This document shows positions 1 through 9,068 of a DNA stretch of 64,000 bases, in pieces. The notes under the pieces are model-generated. The model did no database searches and was not told where the DNA came from. It saw only the letters and a program-made list of their open reading frames with translations. Source of the DNA: Polluticoccus soli (GTDB lineage Bacteria > Bacteroidota > Bacteroidia > Chitinophagales > Chitinophagaceae); NCBI RefSeq assembly GCF_029269745.1, contig NZ_JARJHT010000002.1, forward strand, positions 1,054,001-1,118,000, given 5' to 3'. Positions within the stretch are counted from its first letter, which is position 1, and each line of letters begins with the position of its first letter. The position numbers and the translations under genes are program-made.

Positions 1-85
1 CAAGGCTATCCAACATCAATACCGTAAATAATAGAAGGACTATCTTCCCGATGTACTGTCTACTTATTGTCTTCACTATTCCCAT
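1..85 (-). CDS. N-terminus of an unidentified gene running off the left edge
   Basis: Reading leftwards from an ATG at 85-83 there is an open frame of 28 codons with no stop up to the window edge. The peptide starts with a basic stretch (Lys5, Arg9, Lys14) followed by a hydrophobic run IVLLLFTVLM at about residues 15-24, as expected of a signal peptide or signal anchor. It would be transcribed divergently from the DUF1684 gene. Nothing can be said about function; the frame is short enough that chance is not excluded. Confidence 0.45.
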   Translation of the reverse strand, partial: MGIVKTISRQYIGKIVLLLFTVLMLDSL

Positions 86-342
86 AACCCTTAGTTTTTT
101 GCAGTATATGCAATGTACATGCCTCCGCATGTTATAACCAACTTAAAGCCGCTGTGGCTTGCTAATGAAATAGATTGTTTGTGCAAAATATCCTTTGAAA
201 ATTAATGCGGGCAAACATACCCTGTTAATTATTCGCCTCAGCCGTTTAGCTATTAGCGCCAACAATTACAATAGTTTGTATAGACCTCACTCTGGTTAAT
301 AAATAGATAGAGCAATTGCTGGGCGCTTCTTAACTTTATTTG

Positions 343-951
343 ATGAGATCGATATTTTTTGCAGCATTGCTTATGGCATGTTTCTTCGATAGCAAGGCCC
401 AAACCTACCGCGACAGTATAATTCTTCATCGTCAGCACTATAAGGAAGAGTTCGTCACTGAGGAACGTAGTCCACTTAAAGGGAATGATACCGCTTATCT
501 AAGATTTTTTGCTCCTGATGAGCGGTTTAAAGTCAATGCTGAGCTAACGCTGACACCTGATGCAAAAGAGTTTGACATGCCAACCCACAGTGGCAAAAAA
601 AAGCTGTACAGGCAATACGGACTACTAACGTTCAGGTTGAAAAACAAAACCTGTAGCTTGCAGGTTTTCCAAAGCCAGGCCCTCCTCAAAGATCCAAAAT
701 ATAAAGACCACTTGTTCGTACCATTTACCGACCTGACAACCTACGAGGAAACATATGGCGGAGGTCGCTACATCGACTTATCTTTAAAAGACATCAACAA
801 CGGAAAGATCGCGATCGATTTTAACAAAGCTTACAATCCATACTGTGCCTATGCAGATGGGTTTAACTGCCCGATACCGCCACGCGAAAACCGACTTCCT
901 GTTTCAATAAAAGCGGGAGAAAAACTTTTTGGCAAGGGAACTGAGCATTAA
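343..951 (+). CDS. Secreted DUF1684 family protein
   Basis: 202 residues. The ATG at 343 is preferred over the TTG at 340 because the signal peptide starts there: MRSIFFAALLMACFF, probably cut near AKAQ-like residues 17-20. The C-terminal half carries the conserved DUF1684 signature: YGGGRYIDL at about 138-146, then DFNKAYNPYCAY at 159-170, then NCPIPPRENRLPV at 175-187 and AGEK at 191-194. The family is widespread in Bacteroidota and Actinobacteria with no established biochemical role. It is monocistronic and converges on the skp gene, with a hairpin terminator between them. Confidence 0.85.
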   Translation: MRSIFFAALLMACFFDSKAQTYRDSIILHRQHYKEEFVTEERSPLKGNDTAYLRFFAPDERFKVNAELTLTPDAKEFDMPTHSGKKKLYRQYGLLTFRLKNKTCSLQVFQSQALLKDPKYKDHLFVPFTDLTTYEETYGGGRYIDLSLKDINNGKIAIDFNKAYNPYCAYADGFNCPIPPRENRLPVSIKAGEKLFGKGTEH

Positions 952-1095
952 ACAACGACCATAAAAATTCTCGTTTCATTCGTCCAGCTCTCTAAGCAGT
1001 CAGGAAACTCTTGGGAAAAGTTATAAGCATCCGTAAGTTTATGCAAAGACCAATAACAGATAAAATGGGATAACAGGGAGAGACTTCCCGCAAAA

Positions 1096-1130
1096 GAAAA
1101 AAGAGACGCAATGCGTCTCTTTTTTCTTTT
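1096..1130. terminator. Bidirectional hairpin terminator
   Basis: An 8-bp perfect stem AGAGACGC (1102-1109) and GCGTCTCT (1113-1120) with an AAT loop is flanked by A and T runs on both sides, so it can act on both strands. It lies between the convergent DUF1684 and skp genes. Nearly the same hairpin recurs at 55494-55517. Confidence 0.85.
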
Positions 1131-1147
1131 TATAGTTCCCAATGAGC

Positions 1148-1648
1148 TTATTTAATGCCCAGTTTAGTTTTTACCAGCGGAAGGATATCATCTGTTTCTT
1201 TTGCGTACAGCAACACGTTTGAACTTGTATCAAAAACATAGTCGAAACCTTTTTCCTTAGCAACGTCTTTGATCGCTTTATCAGCTTTTTCAAGAACAGG
1301 TTTGTAAAGTTCTTCTTTCTTCTTGCCTACTTTCTCTTGCGCGCTTTGGTTGAAACTTTCGATACGGGCTTGCAGATCCTGGATCTCTTTCACCTTAACC
1401 TCTTTCACTGCGTCTGACATTGTTTTTTCACTCGCCTGATATGCCTGCACTTTTGACTCATACTCTTTACCCATTGTTTGCAGTTGCTCCTGGAAAGTCT
1501 TAGCATATGCTTCGGCATCTGCATTGGCTTTCTTGATCTCAGGCATCGCCTGCAGCAATTCGGCAGAATTGATGTAGCCAAATTTCTGAGCGAAGGTCAT
1601 GCTGCTCAACAATAATCCGCAAGCGAGGAATAATACGGTTTTTTTCAT
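1148..1648 (-). CDS. OmpH/Skp family periplasmic chaperone
   Basis: 166 residues. A signal peptide MKKTVLFLACGLLLSSMTFA is followed by the short first strand KFGYINSAELLQAMPEI typical of OmpH proteins. A long Lys/Glu/Gln-rich helical section (about 35-125) should form the tentacle coiled coils that hold unfolded outer-membrane proteins. The C-terminus (about 128-166) returns to the body domain with FDYVFDTSSNVLLYA. It is the last gene of the uppS-bamA-skp-skp cluster and the second Skp-like paralogue there. In Skp, trimers escort clients through the periplasm to the BAM machine; that role is inferred here from family and context. Confidence 0.92.
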   Translation of the reverse strand: MKKTVLFLACGLLLSSMTFAQKFGYINSAELLQAMPEIKKANADAEAYAKTFQEQLQTMGKEYESKVQAYQASEKTMSDAVKEVKVKEIQDLQARIESFNQSAQEKVGKKKEELYKPVLEKADKAIKDVAKEKGFDYVFDTSSNVLLYAKETDDILPLVKTKLGIK

Positions 1649-1685
1649 TTTTATAATCTGGTCTTTATTAAATTGGTATTAGGTG

Positions 1686-1693
1686 CAAATGTA
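1686..1693 (-). promoter_or_regulatory. Candidate -7 element upstream of the distal skp gene
   Basis: On the minus strand this reads TACATTTG, a perfect match to the Bacteroidota -7 consensus TAnnTTTG, about 37 bases ahead of the start at 1648. No TTG is placed at the normal distance for a -33 element, so this is a candidate internal promoter only. Confidence 0.35.
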
Positions 1694-1719
1694 ATTTTAC
1701 CGGTGCAAAGTAAATGCCA

Positions 1720-2235
1720 TTATTTGTTTATTCCAAGCAATTTTAACACATCGTCGCTTCGGTCAAGCTTAGGGTCTGCGTAAAATATACTAATGCCTGC
1801 GGCCTTATCAAGTACCAGGTCGAAGGCCCTGGAGGTAGCCATTTTTTGGGTGGCGTTGTATACTTTATCCTGAATTGGCTTTACAAGTTTCTGGCGTTCT
1901 TTGAAAAGATCACCTTCGTAACCAAACCTTTGGCGCTGCAAGTCTTTTACTGCTTTCTCTTTTTGCACGATCTCGTCCTCACGTTTCTTTCGCATATCGT
2001 CGCTCAGCATCGCGCGCTCAGCCTGATAGCTTTTATACATGCGCTCTACATCGGCCATGCGGTTGTCTATCTCTGTTTGCCAGGTTTTAGACAATTGGTC
2101 GAGCTTCGTCTGGGCATCTTTATATTCTACCATCCTGTCCAGGATGTACTTGGAATCGATAACACAATAGCGCTGTGCCGATGCCGCAATGGTAACACCA
2201 AGCAAAATAGCAATGCTCAAAAGTAGTTTCTTCAT
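1720..2235 (-). CDS. OmpH/Skp family periplasmic chaperone (proximal paralogue)
   Basis: 171 residues from the ATG at 2235. That start gives a clean signal peptide (MKKLLLSIAILLGVTIAASA) and is preceded by GGAG about six bases upstream. Longer reading from 2292 would overlap bamA and add a sequence with no signal-peptide logic. The mature protein begins RYCVIDSKYILDRM, the OmpH body strand, and continues with a charged coiled-coil arm to about residue 130 and a final FDLVLDKAAGISIFYA body strand. It follows bamA by 37 bases. The two Skp copies are diverged from each other, as in many Bacteroidota. Confidence 0.9.
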   Translation of the reverse strand: MKKLLLSIAILLGVTIAASAQRYCVIDSKYILDRMVEYKDAQTKLDQLSKTWQTEIDNRMADVERMYKSYQAERAMLSDDMRKKREDEIVQKEKAVKDLQRQRFGYEGDLFKERQKLVKPIQDKVYNATQKMATSRAFDLVLDKAAGISIFYADPKLDRSDDVLKLLGINK

Positions 2236-2272
2236 AGCTGTCTCCATTTTATGCTTCGCAATATAACTAATA

Positions 2273-4912
2273 TCAATCAGGTTCAAAGCCAAGCATGAAC
2301 GTAAAGCTGGCGATGTCTGTCAGCCTGGTGGCACCTGTCGACCTATTGAAACGATCAAAACCAACACCATAGTCAAGCCCAAGCAAACCAAACATTGGCA
2401 GGAATACCCTCAGACCCAGACCCGCTGAACGATTAAGCTTAAAGGGATTGTATTGTTTGAAATTGTCCCATGCATTGGCAGCTTCTACAAAGCCAAGACC
2501 ATAGATCGTAGCTGTTGGACTCAGCGAGAATGGATAGCGTATCTCGGCGGTGTACTTGTTGAAGATCGTTGCCGCACTTGCATAGGGTCCGCTATAACCA
2601 CGCTGCGCAATGATGTCCCGACCAATAAAATAGTTCTGACCGCTAAGACCATCGCCACCCACCTGGAAACGCTCGAACGGAGAGAAGCCAAGTTGAGGAT
2701 TATAGTATCCCAGGAATCCGTATTTGGTTGCCAGTTTGAATACAAGGTTGCCGCTTATTTTTTGATACCATTCTGCGGTGAAACGATATTTATGATACTC
2801 TATCAACTTATACTTTTCGGCAGTTGTTTCACTCTCATAATCCCTGTCGCTAAACGCGCTGTATGGTGGAGTAAACTGGAAGGTAAAGCTGATATTTGAA
2901 CCACTACGGGGGTACAACGGCTGGTCAACAGAATAACGAGCAAGAACTAACTTGAAGTACAGGTTATTACTGATCCCGCTATCAAAACCAGATATTAGGG
3001 TATAATCCTTCAAACGGTAATTCTGATAATTGACACCGTAGGTAAATACGAAGTTGTCATCCGGCCATTTCACACGCTTGCTTAGCGAAACACCACCACC
3101 AATTAACCTCAGATAAGAAGAATTAGGATCGGCTCCCGTAGACGCGCCAGACAGCCTTGTATAAGCCATGCTGGTAGTCAGCGCATTCGGCTTGCGACCA
3201 CCCAGCCAAGGCTCTGTGAACGAAAAGTTCAGTGAGTTGTAATATGCACCGTTTGACTGATAGTTAACCGAGAAGCGCTGACCATCTCCCACCGGCAGCG
3301 GATCCCAGAATTTTGGTTTGAAAATATTGCGCAAAGAGAAGTTGGTGAATGTCACGCCAACGTTACCATAGAACTTTACGCCACCACCAAAACCAGCAGA
3401 AAGCTGGAGCTGGTCGCTTGATTTTTCAACTACAGTATAGTCTATATCAACAGTACCATCTTCTGGATTCGGCCTTGGTTGAATGCCTATCTTTTCCTGG
3501 TCGAAGAAACCAAGGTTCGCTATCTCACGGTTTGAACGGATAAGATCTGCACGGCTAAATTTATTGCCAGGAAGCGTGCGCAATTCCCTGCGGATCACAT
3601 GTTCATTGGTACGGTCGTTACCTGCAATGGTTACGTTTCGGATAGTAGCCTGCGGACCTTCAGTGAGACGCATCTCATAGTTAATGGTATCATCGATGAT
3701 CGAAGTCTCAACGGGGTCGATGTTAAAGAACAGGTAACCATCATCCATATACAGACTGCTGATGTCCTCTCCACCTTCAGGGCTTAACACTTTACCCAGT
3801 CGTTTTTCCAGCAATTCCTGGTTATAAACGTCTCCCCTTTTTATGCCAAGCACTCTTGAGAGCTGTTCATTGCTGTATTTGGTATTACCCTTCCACTGTA
3901 TATCGCCGAAGTAGTACTTGCGGCCTTCTCTTACCTCGAGGTCTATATTGATGTGCCCATTGGATAATTTATACACAGTGTCCCTTACAATAGAGGCATC
4001 GCGGTACCCAAGCGAGTTATAATGATCTACCAACGATACTTTATCATCTTCATATTTATACTGGTCGAATTTCGACGAAGAGAAAAAGTTGTACCTGAAA
4101 TAGGGATCAACCGCATTCAGTGTCTTAGACAGCGATAGAAAACCCAGATCTTTAACATAGGTGCCAAATGAGCGGCTATTATCCTGGTATAAGCTTATCT
4201 CGTCGGCAGGATGCAAAGACAACCGTGCCATCTCTTTTGTCGACCTGAAGGTATGTTTCAACTTCAGATCGGTAGCCTTCGAGTTCCCGGCAATATTGAT
4301 CTGGTTGATCTTGGTTTTTACACCCTTATTAATGTCAAACGTCAATATCACGGTGTTGGTGCCACCCGTATCCACCCTTTCTATGACATTCACTGCCACA
4401 TCGCCATAGCCTTTGTCGGCAAAATACTTTTGTATCCTGGTTACAGCATCTTTCTTGGTGGCATCAGTTACCACCTTAGAGCGCACAAGATTCACCTTGT
4501 CTTTCAACTCTTGCGCTTCGCCCTTTTTAATGCCTTTAAAATTGTAACGGCTAAGGCGTGGACGTTCTTCTACTTTGATATCGAGGAAAACCTTGTCTCC
4601 GATAGTTTTGGATATACTAATGCTTACATCCGAGAACAGCTCCTGGCGCCATAAGTTGCGTATCGCGCGCGATATTTTATCATCGTTGGGAATTCTAACC
4701 TTATCCCCAACCGACAAACCGGTTACAGTAAGTAAGAGATCTTCGTCCAGGTATTTGATACCAGATACGGTAATACCACCGATCTCATATTCCCGGGCTC
4801 TTTCTCCCGTTTGTTGTGTTTTTCCGCCCATCCCGCCAATTTGAGCATTCCCCTCGATGGAAAAACAGAGAACAGTTGATAGGAATAAACAATAACGCAA
4901 AAAATTATGCAT
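2273..4912 (-). CDS. bamA: Outer-membrane assembly factor BamA (Omp85)
   Basis: 879 residues from the ATG at 4912. That start directly precedes a signal peptide (MHNFLRYCLFLSTVLCFSIE) and overlaps the uppS stop by 8 bases, suggesting translational coupling. Five POTRA domains fill roughly residues 40-520, for example YEIGGITVSGIKYLDED at the first and IRNVTIAGNDRTNEHVIRRE at the last. The third carries the large insertion usual in Bacteroidota. The C-terminal half is the 16-strand barrel, starting near LQLSAGFGGGVKFYGN. BamA folds and inserts outer-membrane beta-barrels. The chain ends FMLGFEPD, so the canonical terminal Phe beta-signal is not at the very end. Confidence 0.97.
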   Translation of the reverse strand: MHNFLRYCLFLSTVLCFSIEGNAQIGGMGGKTQQTGERAREYEIGGITVSGIKYLDEDLLLTVTGLSVGDKVRIPNDDKISRAIRNLWRQELFSDVSISISKTIGDKVFLDIKVEERPRLSRYNFKGIKKGEAQELKDKVNLVRSKVVTDATKKDAVTRIQKYFADKGYGDVAVNVIERVDTGGTNTVILTFDINKGVKTKINQINIAGNSKATDLKLKHTFRSTKEMARLSLHPADEISLYQDNSRSFGTYVKDLGFLSLSKTLNAVDPYFRYNFFSSSKFDQYKYEDDKVSLVDHYNSLGYRDASIVRDTVYKLSNGHINIDLEVREGRKYYFGDIQWKGNTKYSNEQLSRVLGIKRGDVYNQELLEKRLGKVLSPEGGEDISSLYMDDGYLFFNIDPVETSIIDDTINYEMRLTEGPQATIRNVTIAGNDRTNEHVIRRELRTLPGNKFSRADLIRSNREIANLGFFDQEKIGIQPRPNPEDGTVDIDYTVVEKSSDQLQLSAGFGGGVKFYGNVGVTFTNFSLRNIFKPKFWDPLPVGDGQRFSVNYQSNGAYYNSLNFSFTEPWLGGRKPNALTTSMAYTRLSGASTGADPNSSYLRLIGGGVSLSKRVKWPDDNFVFTYGVNYQNYRLKDYTLISGFDSGISNNLYFKLVLARYSVDQPLYPRSGSNISFTFQFTPPYSAFSDRDYESETTAEKYKLIEYHKYRFTAEWYQKISGNLVFKLATKYGFLGYYNPQLGFSPFERFQVGGDGLSGQNYFIGRDIIAQRGYSGPYASAATIFNKYTAEIRYPFSLSPTATIYGLGFVEAANAWDNFKQYNPFKLNRSAGLGLRVFLPMFGLLGLDYGVGFDRFNRSTGATRLTDIASFTFMLGFEPD

Positions 4913-5663
4913 GCTGGGGAGTAGTTTGGATTTGTTCGCTGGTTTTGCCAAAACGACGCTCGCGTTGTTGGTAGTCCAGTAAGGCTTCGTATAAGTTTGG
5001 TTTGCGGAATTCAGGCCAATGTACAGGGGTAAAATAAAACTCGGCATACGCAAGTTGATAAACAAGGAAATTGCTGATCCTGTATTCACCACTTGTACGT
5101 ATCATCAACTCTGGGTCGGGGAATTCTGCAGTATTCAGATAAGAGTGGAACGTCTTATCGTCAATATCTTCGGGCTTCAGCTTGCCTTCCATCGCATCTT
5201 TCGCCAGCTTTTTGGCTGCTTCAACTATCTCCCAGCGTGAACTATAGCTTAACGCCAATATTAAGTTCAGGCCATTATTACCGGCTGTTATCTCTTTAGC
5301 CTCAGCCAACTCTCTTTGACAAACTTCCGGCAGGCTTTCAATATCGCCGATCACATGAAGTTTAATATTGTTCTTTTTCAACTCCTCCACCTCTTTTCTT
5401 ATGGTATTAACGAGAAGCTCCATCAATGCATTCACCTCCTCTTTGGGACGATTCCAGTTTTCAGTAGAAAATGCATAAAGTGTCAGGTATTGTATGCCGA
5501 TCTCAGCACAGCCATTAACGATCTCGCGAACGCTCAACACGCCTTCGTGGTGCCCGTAAACGCGGTCCTGACCGCGTTCTTTTGCCCAGCGACCATTACC
5601 ATCCATAATGATGGCAATATGCTTTGGCAGTCGGGTACGGTCAATGGATTGAAGAATATCCAT
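4905..5663 (-). CDS. uppS: Isoprenyl (undecaprenyl diphosphate) synthase
   Basis: 252 residues, the normal length for cis-prenyltransferases. It makes the C55 lipid carrier for peptidoglycan and surface glycans from farnesyl and isopentenyl diphosphate in the cytoplasm. Visible hallmarks are HIAIIMDGNGRWA at 15-27 with catalytic Asp21, the FSTENWNRP motif at 65-73, and RTSGEYRISNFL at 189-200, which binds diphosphate. It is the first gene of the leftward operon with bamA and two skp genes, and a good promoter lies upstream at 5710-5738. Confidence 0.97.
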   Translation of the reverse strand: MDILQSIDRTRLPKHIAIIMDGNGRWAKERGQDRVYGHHEGVLSVREIVNGCAEIGIQYLTLYAFSTENWNRPKEEVNALMELLVNTIRKEVEELKKNNIKLHVIGDIESLPEVCQRELAEAKEITAGNNGLNLILALSYSSRWEIVEAAKKLAKDAMEGKLKPEDIDDKTFHSYLNTAEFPDPELMIRTSGEYRISNFLVYQLAYAEFYFTPVHWPEFRKPNLYEALLDYQQRERRFGKTSEQIQTTPQHA

Positions 5664-5701
5664 AGTTATTATTAAGAATACTGCTTTTTATAAAAGGTGT
5701 G

Positions 5702-5738
5702 CAAAGGTACAAAAATAGCAGGATGCTCTATGTATCAA
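5702..5738 (-). promoter_or_regulatory. Promoter of the uppS-bamA-skp operon
   Basis: On the minus strand a TTG (5738-5736) is followed after 18 bases by TATTTTTG (5717-5710), a perfect TAnnTTTG -7 element. Immediately downstream a second perfect element, TACCTTTG, occupies 5709-5702, so two adjacent start sites are possible. The leader to uppS would be about 35-45 bases. This matches the known Bacteroidota promoter architecture. Confidence 0.65.
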
Positions 5739-5864
5739 AATTGGTACCTATCAGTTTAACTCTTATTTAACTGCCTCTATTTATAAATACCACAAAAACA
5801 AATACATACAAACGGTGTAAACAGGTTAGCTCGTAATTGCTTATCTTTCTATAAATAAATCGAT

Positions 5865-6515
5865 ATGATAACCGAGCTGGGTCAACAATTTAGCATCATG
5901 TGCGATTGGATACGTGAAATACGGGATGTTTCTGTACAAGACGACCGCATGAGATTTCGCCGTAATATAGAACGAATCGGTGAGATCGCAGCCTTCGAGA
6001 TCAGCAAACACCTGGTTTATGAAGAGGTTACAGTGCAGACTCCAATGGGCGAAGCAACCTGCTTCCAGCTAGAGCAGCAGCCGGTACTAGCCACCATATT
6101 GAGAGCGGGTATTCCGCTCCATCATGGCCTGCTCAATTATTTTGACAAAGCCGATAACGCCTTTATTGCTGCGTACAGGAAGCATCACAGGGATGGATCT
6201 TTCGAAATTGAACAACAATATATTACAAGTGCCGAGCTGGAGGGACGCCCACTGATCGTGGCCGACCCTATGCTGGCCTCGGGTTCGTCGGTTGTGTTGG
6301 CGCTGGAAACGATGACCGAAACAGAAAAGCCATCGCAAATACATGTAGTTTCAGTGATCGCCTGCACCGTAGGTATTGAAATGGTGAAGCGCAAATTTCC
6401 CGAAGCTTATATCTGGGCCGGCGCCATCGATGAGGAGCTAACTGCACGCGGTTACATTGTGCCTGGACTGGGTGATGCGGGCGATCTGGCCTACGGAACT
6501 AAAATGCAAGCATAA
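5865..6515 (+). CDS. upp: Uracil phosphoribosyltransferase
   Basis: 216 residues. It converts uracil and PRPP to UMP in pyrimidine salvage. The PRPP-binding loop is IVADPMLASGSSV at 131-143, with Ser and Ser where many homologues have Thr and Gly. The uracil-binding C-terminus is YIVPGLGDAGDLAYGTK at about 197-213. ILRAGIPL at 78-85 is also a family signature. It is transcribed alone, divergently from uppS, with 201 bases between the two starts. Confidence 0.95.
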   Translation: MITELGQQFSIMCDWIREIRDVSVQDDRMRFRRNIERIGEIAAFEISKHLVYEEVTVQTPMGEATCFQLEQQPVLATILRAGIPLHHGLLNYFDKADNAFIAAYRKHHRDGSFEIEQQYITSAELEGRPLIVADPMLASGSSVVLALETMTETEKPSQIHVVSVIACTVGIEMVKRKFPEAYIWAGAIDEELTARGYIVPGLGDAGDLAYGTKMQA

Positions 6516-6544
6516 CCCCAACGAAAATATTATTTTATACCGTC

Positions 6545-6575
6545 TTGCATAATAATAGAATTCTGCTTATTTTGG
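6545..6575 (+). promoter_or_regulatory. Promoter of the PorP/SprF-like gene
   Basis: TTG at 6545-6547 is separated by 20 bases from TATTTTG beginning at 6568, a near match to the Bacteroidota TTG / TAnnTTTG promoter. The start codon at 6616 is about 40 bases downstream. Confidence 0.5.
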
Positions 6576-6615
6576 CTTTCGGAAATTTAAACTAAACATC
6601 ATAAACGTTACCCAG

Positions 6616-7653
6616 ATGAAGAAAATATTACTTGGGGCGAGTGCAGCAATGTTATTGGCAACTACAGCTATGGCTCAAGATCCGCACTACACTCAATATT
6701 TTGCATCACCTCTCACCCTGAACCCGGCGCTGACAGGTCTTACTCAGTGCGACCTACGTCTGGCTGCTAACTATCGCAATCAGTGGGCGAGCGTTTCTAC
6801 AAATCCGTACATCACTGGTACTGTGTCGTTTGACATGGCTACTATGAAGGATAAACTAAACAATGGCGATGCCGTTGGTTTTGGTGTTATCGGCCTGTTC
6901 GACCGTTCTGGTCTGGGTGGCCTCCAAAACATCACAATTGGCGTTTCTGCTGCTTACCACAAGGCGTTTGGTGTTGAAAAACAGCACACTATTTCGGGTG
7001 GTATCCAAGGTTCACTGGTTCAAAAGAATATCGACTTTACCAAGCTGAAATTCGAAGACCAATTCGACCGCATGACTGGTAGCACTCCTTACAATACCAG
7101 CGAAAATGTAGGCAACTCAGATCTTACTTATCCTGACTTCAACCTTGGTTTAATGTACTCTGGCCGTGTTTCTGACCATGCTACAGCTTACGCTGGCTTG
7201 TCAGTTTACCACCTGACTCAACCAGTTGAATCTTTCCTTGGCGAAGATCACAAGATCCACTCTCGCTACACAGGTTACCTGGGTGGTTCGTTCGATCTGA
7301 ATGAAAACATCGTACTGTTTGCGAGCGGTTTATACCAAACACAGGCAGCTGCCCATGAAATTCTTGCTGGTGCTGCTGTAGGTTTCGTACTGAACCCAGG
7401 CCACGATGAAGAGTTCGTTAAGAACACCCTGCTGTACCTGGGCGGTTGGTACCGTTACGGCGATGCAGTTTCTCCTTACATCGGCTTCGAATGGTCTAAA
7501 ATGAAACTCGGTATCAGCTATGATGTAAACGTATCTAGCTTCTCACCTGCTACCAACGGTAACGGTGGTTATGAAATATCGCTGATCTTCAACGGTTGCA
7601 TCAACAAACGCGAGTTTACACGCACACCAAACGTGTCTTGCCCTCGTTTCTAA
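6616..7653 (+). CDS. PorP/SprF family type IX secretion/gliding membrane protein
   Basis: 345 residues with a signal peptide MKKILLGASAAMLLATTAMA. The mature N-terminus QDPHYTQYFASPLTLNPALTG is the family's hallmark. The remainder alternates short amphipathic strands and Gly/Asn turns, as in an outer-membrane barrel (a GFGVIGLFDRSG strand near 90 and LLYLGGWYRYGDAVSPYIG near 275-293). SprF/PorP proteins assist type IX secretion of particular gliding adhesins and usually sit beside their client gene. No adhesin is adjacent here, so the client is unknown. It is monocistronic, with a strong terminator at 7673-7700. Confidence 0.9.
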   Translation: MKKILLGASAAMLLATTAMAQDPHYTQYFASPLTLNPALTGLTQCDLRLAANYRNQWASVSTNPYITGTVSFDMATMKDKLNNGDAVGFGVIGLFDRSGLGGLQNITIGVSAAYHKAFGVEKQHTISGGIQGSLVQKNIDFTKLKFEDQFDRMTGSTPYNTSENVGNSDLTYPDFNLGLMYSGRVSDHATAYAGLSVYHLTQPVESFLGEDHKIHSRYTGYLGGSFDLNENIVLFASGLYQTQAAAHEILAGAAVGFVLNPGHDEEFVKNTLLYLGGWYRYGDAVSPYIGFEWSKMKLGISYDVNVSSFSPATNGNGGYEISLIFNGCINKREFTRTPNVSCPRF

Positions 7654-7672
7654 TCAACCTAACGATATAAAG

Positions 7673-7700
7673 AAAGCCCCTGCAAACGCGGGGGCTTTTT
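7673..7700. terminator. Terminator between PorP-like gene and DNA glycosylase
   Basis: AAAGCCCC (7673-7680) pairs with GGGGCTTT (7691-7698), extended by an inner TGC/GCG, and is followed by a T run. It lies between convergent genes ending at 7653 and 7703 and could serve both. Confidence 0.85.
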
Positions 7701-7702
7701 AC

Positions 7703-8308
7703 TTATAGTCCTTTCCCTTTGCTTACGTAGGGATTATCTCGGATATAAAACCGGTACAGTGCTAGCGCATCTTCTGCCGCATAGGCCACTCCTACCCGCG
7801 TGGCGGATACAATATTGCCGGTAAAAACCTTGATATTTCTATCCTCTATCCATATTTCGGGTCCTTGCAGAGACTTGCCTGTATGGCGGGTATGTATTCC
7901 CAAAGCCATACTCATAGCGCCTGGGCCGGCGGTTAAAGCTGGCTGAAGTTTCTCTTTCTTTCTTCTCTGCAACATGTGGTCAATACCTTCCAATGGCTCA
8001 ACAGCTCTTATCAGCACGGCGTGTGGCACATCGGCCATATGAGTGACTACGTTAAATAAATGGTGAATCCCGTAGCACAAATACACGTATGCTACCCCGC
8101 CCTCCTTGAACATCGTTTCGGTACGCGCAGTGCGACGATTGCCATAGGCATGAGAAGCTTTATCAAATTCGCCGGCATAAGCCTCAGTTTCCACGATCAC
8201 ACCCGAAGTCAGCACGCCATCAAAATTCGTTACCAGCACCTTTCCTAACAGCTCTTTGGCTATCCTAACTACATCTTTCCGGGTGTAAAACGACTGCGGC
8301 AAAATCAT
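7703..8308 (-). CDS. 3-methyladenine DNA glycosylase (AAG/MPG family)
   Basis: 201 residues from the ATG at 8308; the longer frame from 8332 would add eight atypical residues. It excises alkylated purines such as 3-methyladenine in base-excision repair. Family landmarks are LAKELLGKV-like AKELLGKVLV near 18-27, VETEAYAGEFDKASHAYGNRR at about 39-58 containing the catalytic Glu region, and VAYVYLCYGIHHLFNVVT near 72-89 with the DNA-intercalating tyrosine region. TAGPGAMSMALGI at about 130 is the last signature. It is divergent from the RsmI-like gene with 55 bases between starts. Confidence 0.94.
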   Translation of the reverse strand: MILPQSFYTRKDVVRIAKELLGKVLVTNFDGVLTSGVIVETEAYAGEFDKASHAYGNRRTARTETMFKEGGVAYVYLCYGIHHLFNVVTHMADVPHAVLIRAVEPLEGIDHMLQRRKKEKLQPALTAGPGAMSMALGIHTRHTGKSLQGPEIWIEDRNIKVFTGNIVSATRVGVAYAAEDALALYRFYIRDNPYVSKGKGL

Positions 8309-8363
8309 GCGCCAAAAATATGGATTTGGCACAGGTTACAGTAAAGCAGTATTTTTAGCCGTT

Positions 8364-9068
8364 ATGAATAAGCACGCAAGAGTTTACCTGGTACCTATCC
8401 CCATTGCCGAAGGCATCAATGGTACGCTATCGTCGCAAGTACTGGATGTAACCTCCGGGCTTAAACACTATTTTGTTGAGAACATTCGTACCGCCCGTCG
8501 ATTCTTGCGTTCAATACACCCAACGATTGTTATCGACGATATCCAGTTCTCCGAGATCGACAAACACAATGGCCCTGAATTAGGCCTGCTCCGGAAATGG
8601 CTAAAAGAAGGCCACGTTGTAGGGATAATGAGCGAATCTGGTTGTCCCGGTATTGCGGACCCGGGTGCTGAGCTTATAGCAGTTGCACAGGAGAATGGCG
8701 CCGAAATCATTCCTCTTGTCGGACCCAATTCCCTGATTTTAGCTCTTATGGCCTCAGGCCTCAATGGACAAAGCTTCTGCTTCAACGGATACTTGCCTGT
8801 AAAGGAACCAGCACGCAGCCAGCGTATCAAACACTTGGAGCAGCAGTCAAAGAAGGAAATGCAAACACAGCTGTTTATCGAAACGCCTTACCGGAATAAC
8901 AACATGCTCGATGACCTGTTGAAGAATTGCCAGAATAGTACCCGCCTTTGCATCGCCCAGAACATAACAGCTCCCAACGCCAGCATCAAAACAAAGTCGA
9001 TGGCTGAATGGAAAAAGAATAAACCAACATTGGAGAAAGTCCCGGCAGTATTCCTTTTCCTGGCTTAA
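8364..9068 (+). CDS. RsmI-like SAM-dependent (tetrapyrrole-type) methyltransferase
   Basis: 234 residues from the ATG at 8364. The fold is the tetrapyrrole-methylase/RsmI type: SESGCPGIADPG at 90-101 and LVGPNSLILALMASGL at 118-133 are its SAM-binding segments, and FNGYLP at 140-145 matches RsmI. RsmI 2'-O-methylates C1402 of 16S rRNA. This protein lacks the usual N-terminal LYVVATPIGNL motif (it has VYLVPIPIAEG) and the C-terminal extension, so it is probably the shorter Bacteroidota paralogue whose substrate is not established. Its stop overlaps the convergent gene by 4 bases. Confidence 0.85.
   Translation: MNKHARVYLVPIPIAEGINGTLSSQVLDVTSGLKHYFVENIRTARRFLRSIHPTIVIDDIQFSEIDKHNGPELGLLRKWLKEGHVVGIMSESGCPGIADPGAELIAVAQENGAEIIPLVGPNSLILALMASGLNGQSFCFNGYLPVKEPARSQRIKHLEQQSKKEMQTQLFIETPYRNNNMLDDLLKNCQNSTRLCIAQNITAPNASIKTKSMAEWKKNKPTLEKVPAVFLFLA

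Noticed and set aside
253-438. Minus-strand frame overlapping the DUF1684 start
   Set aside because: No conserved sequence; it overlaps the signal-peptide region of a well-supported gene.
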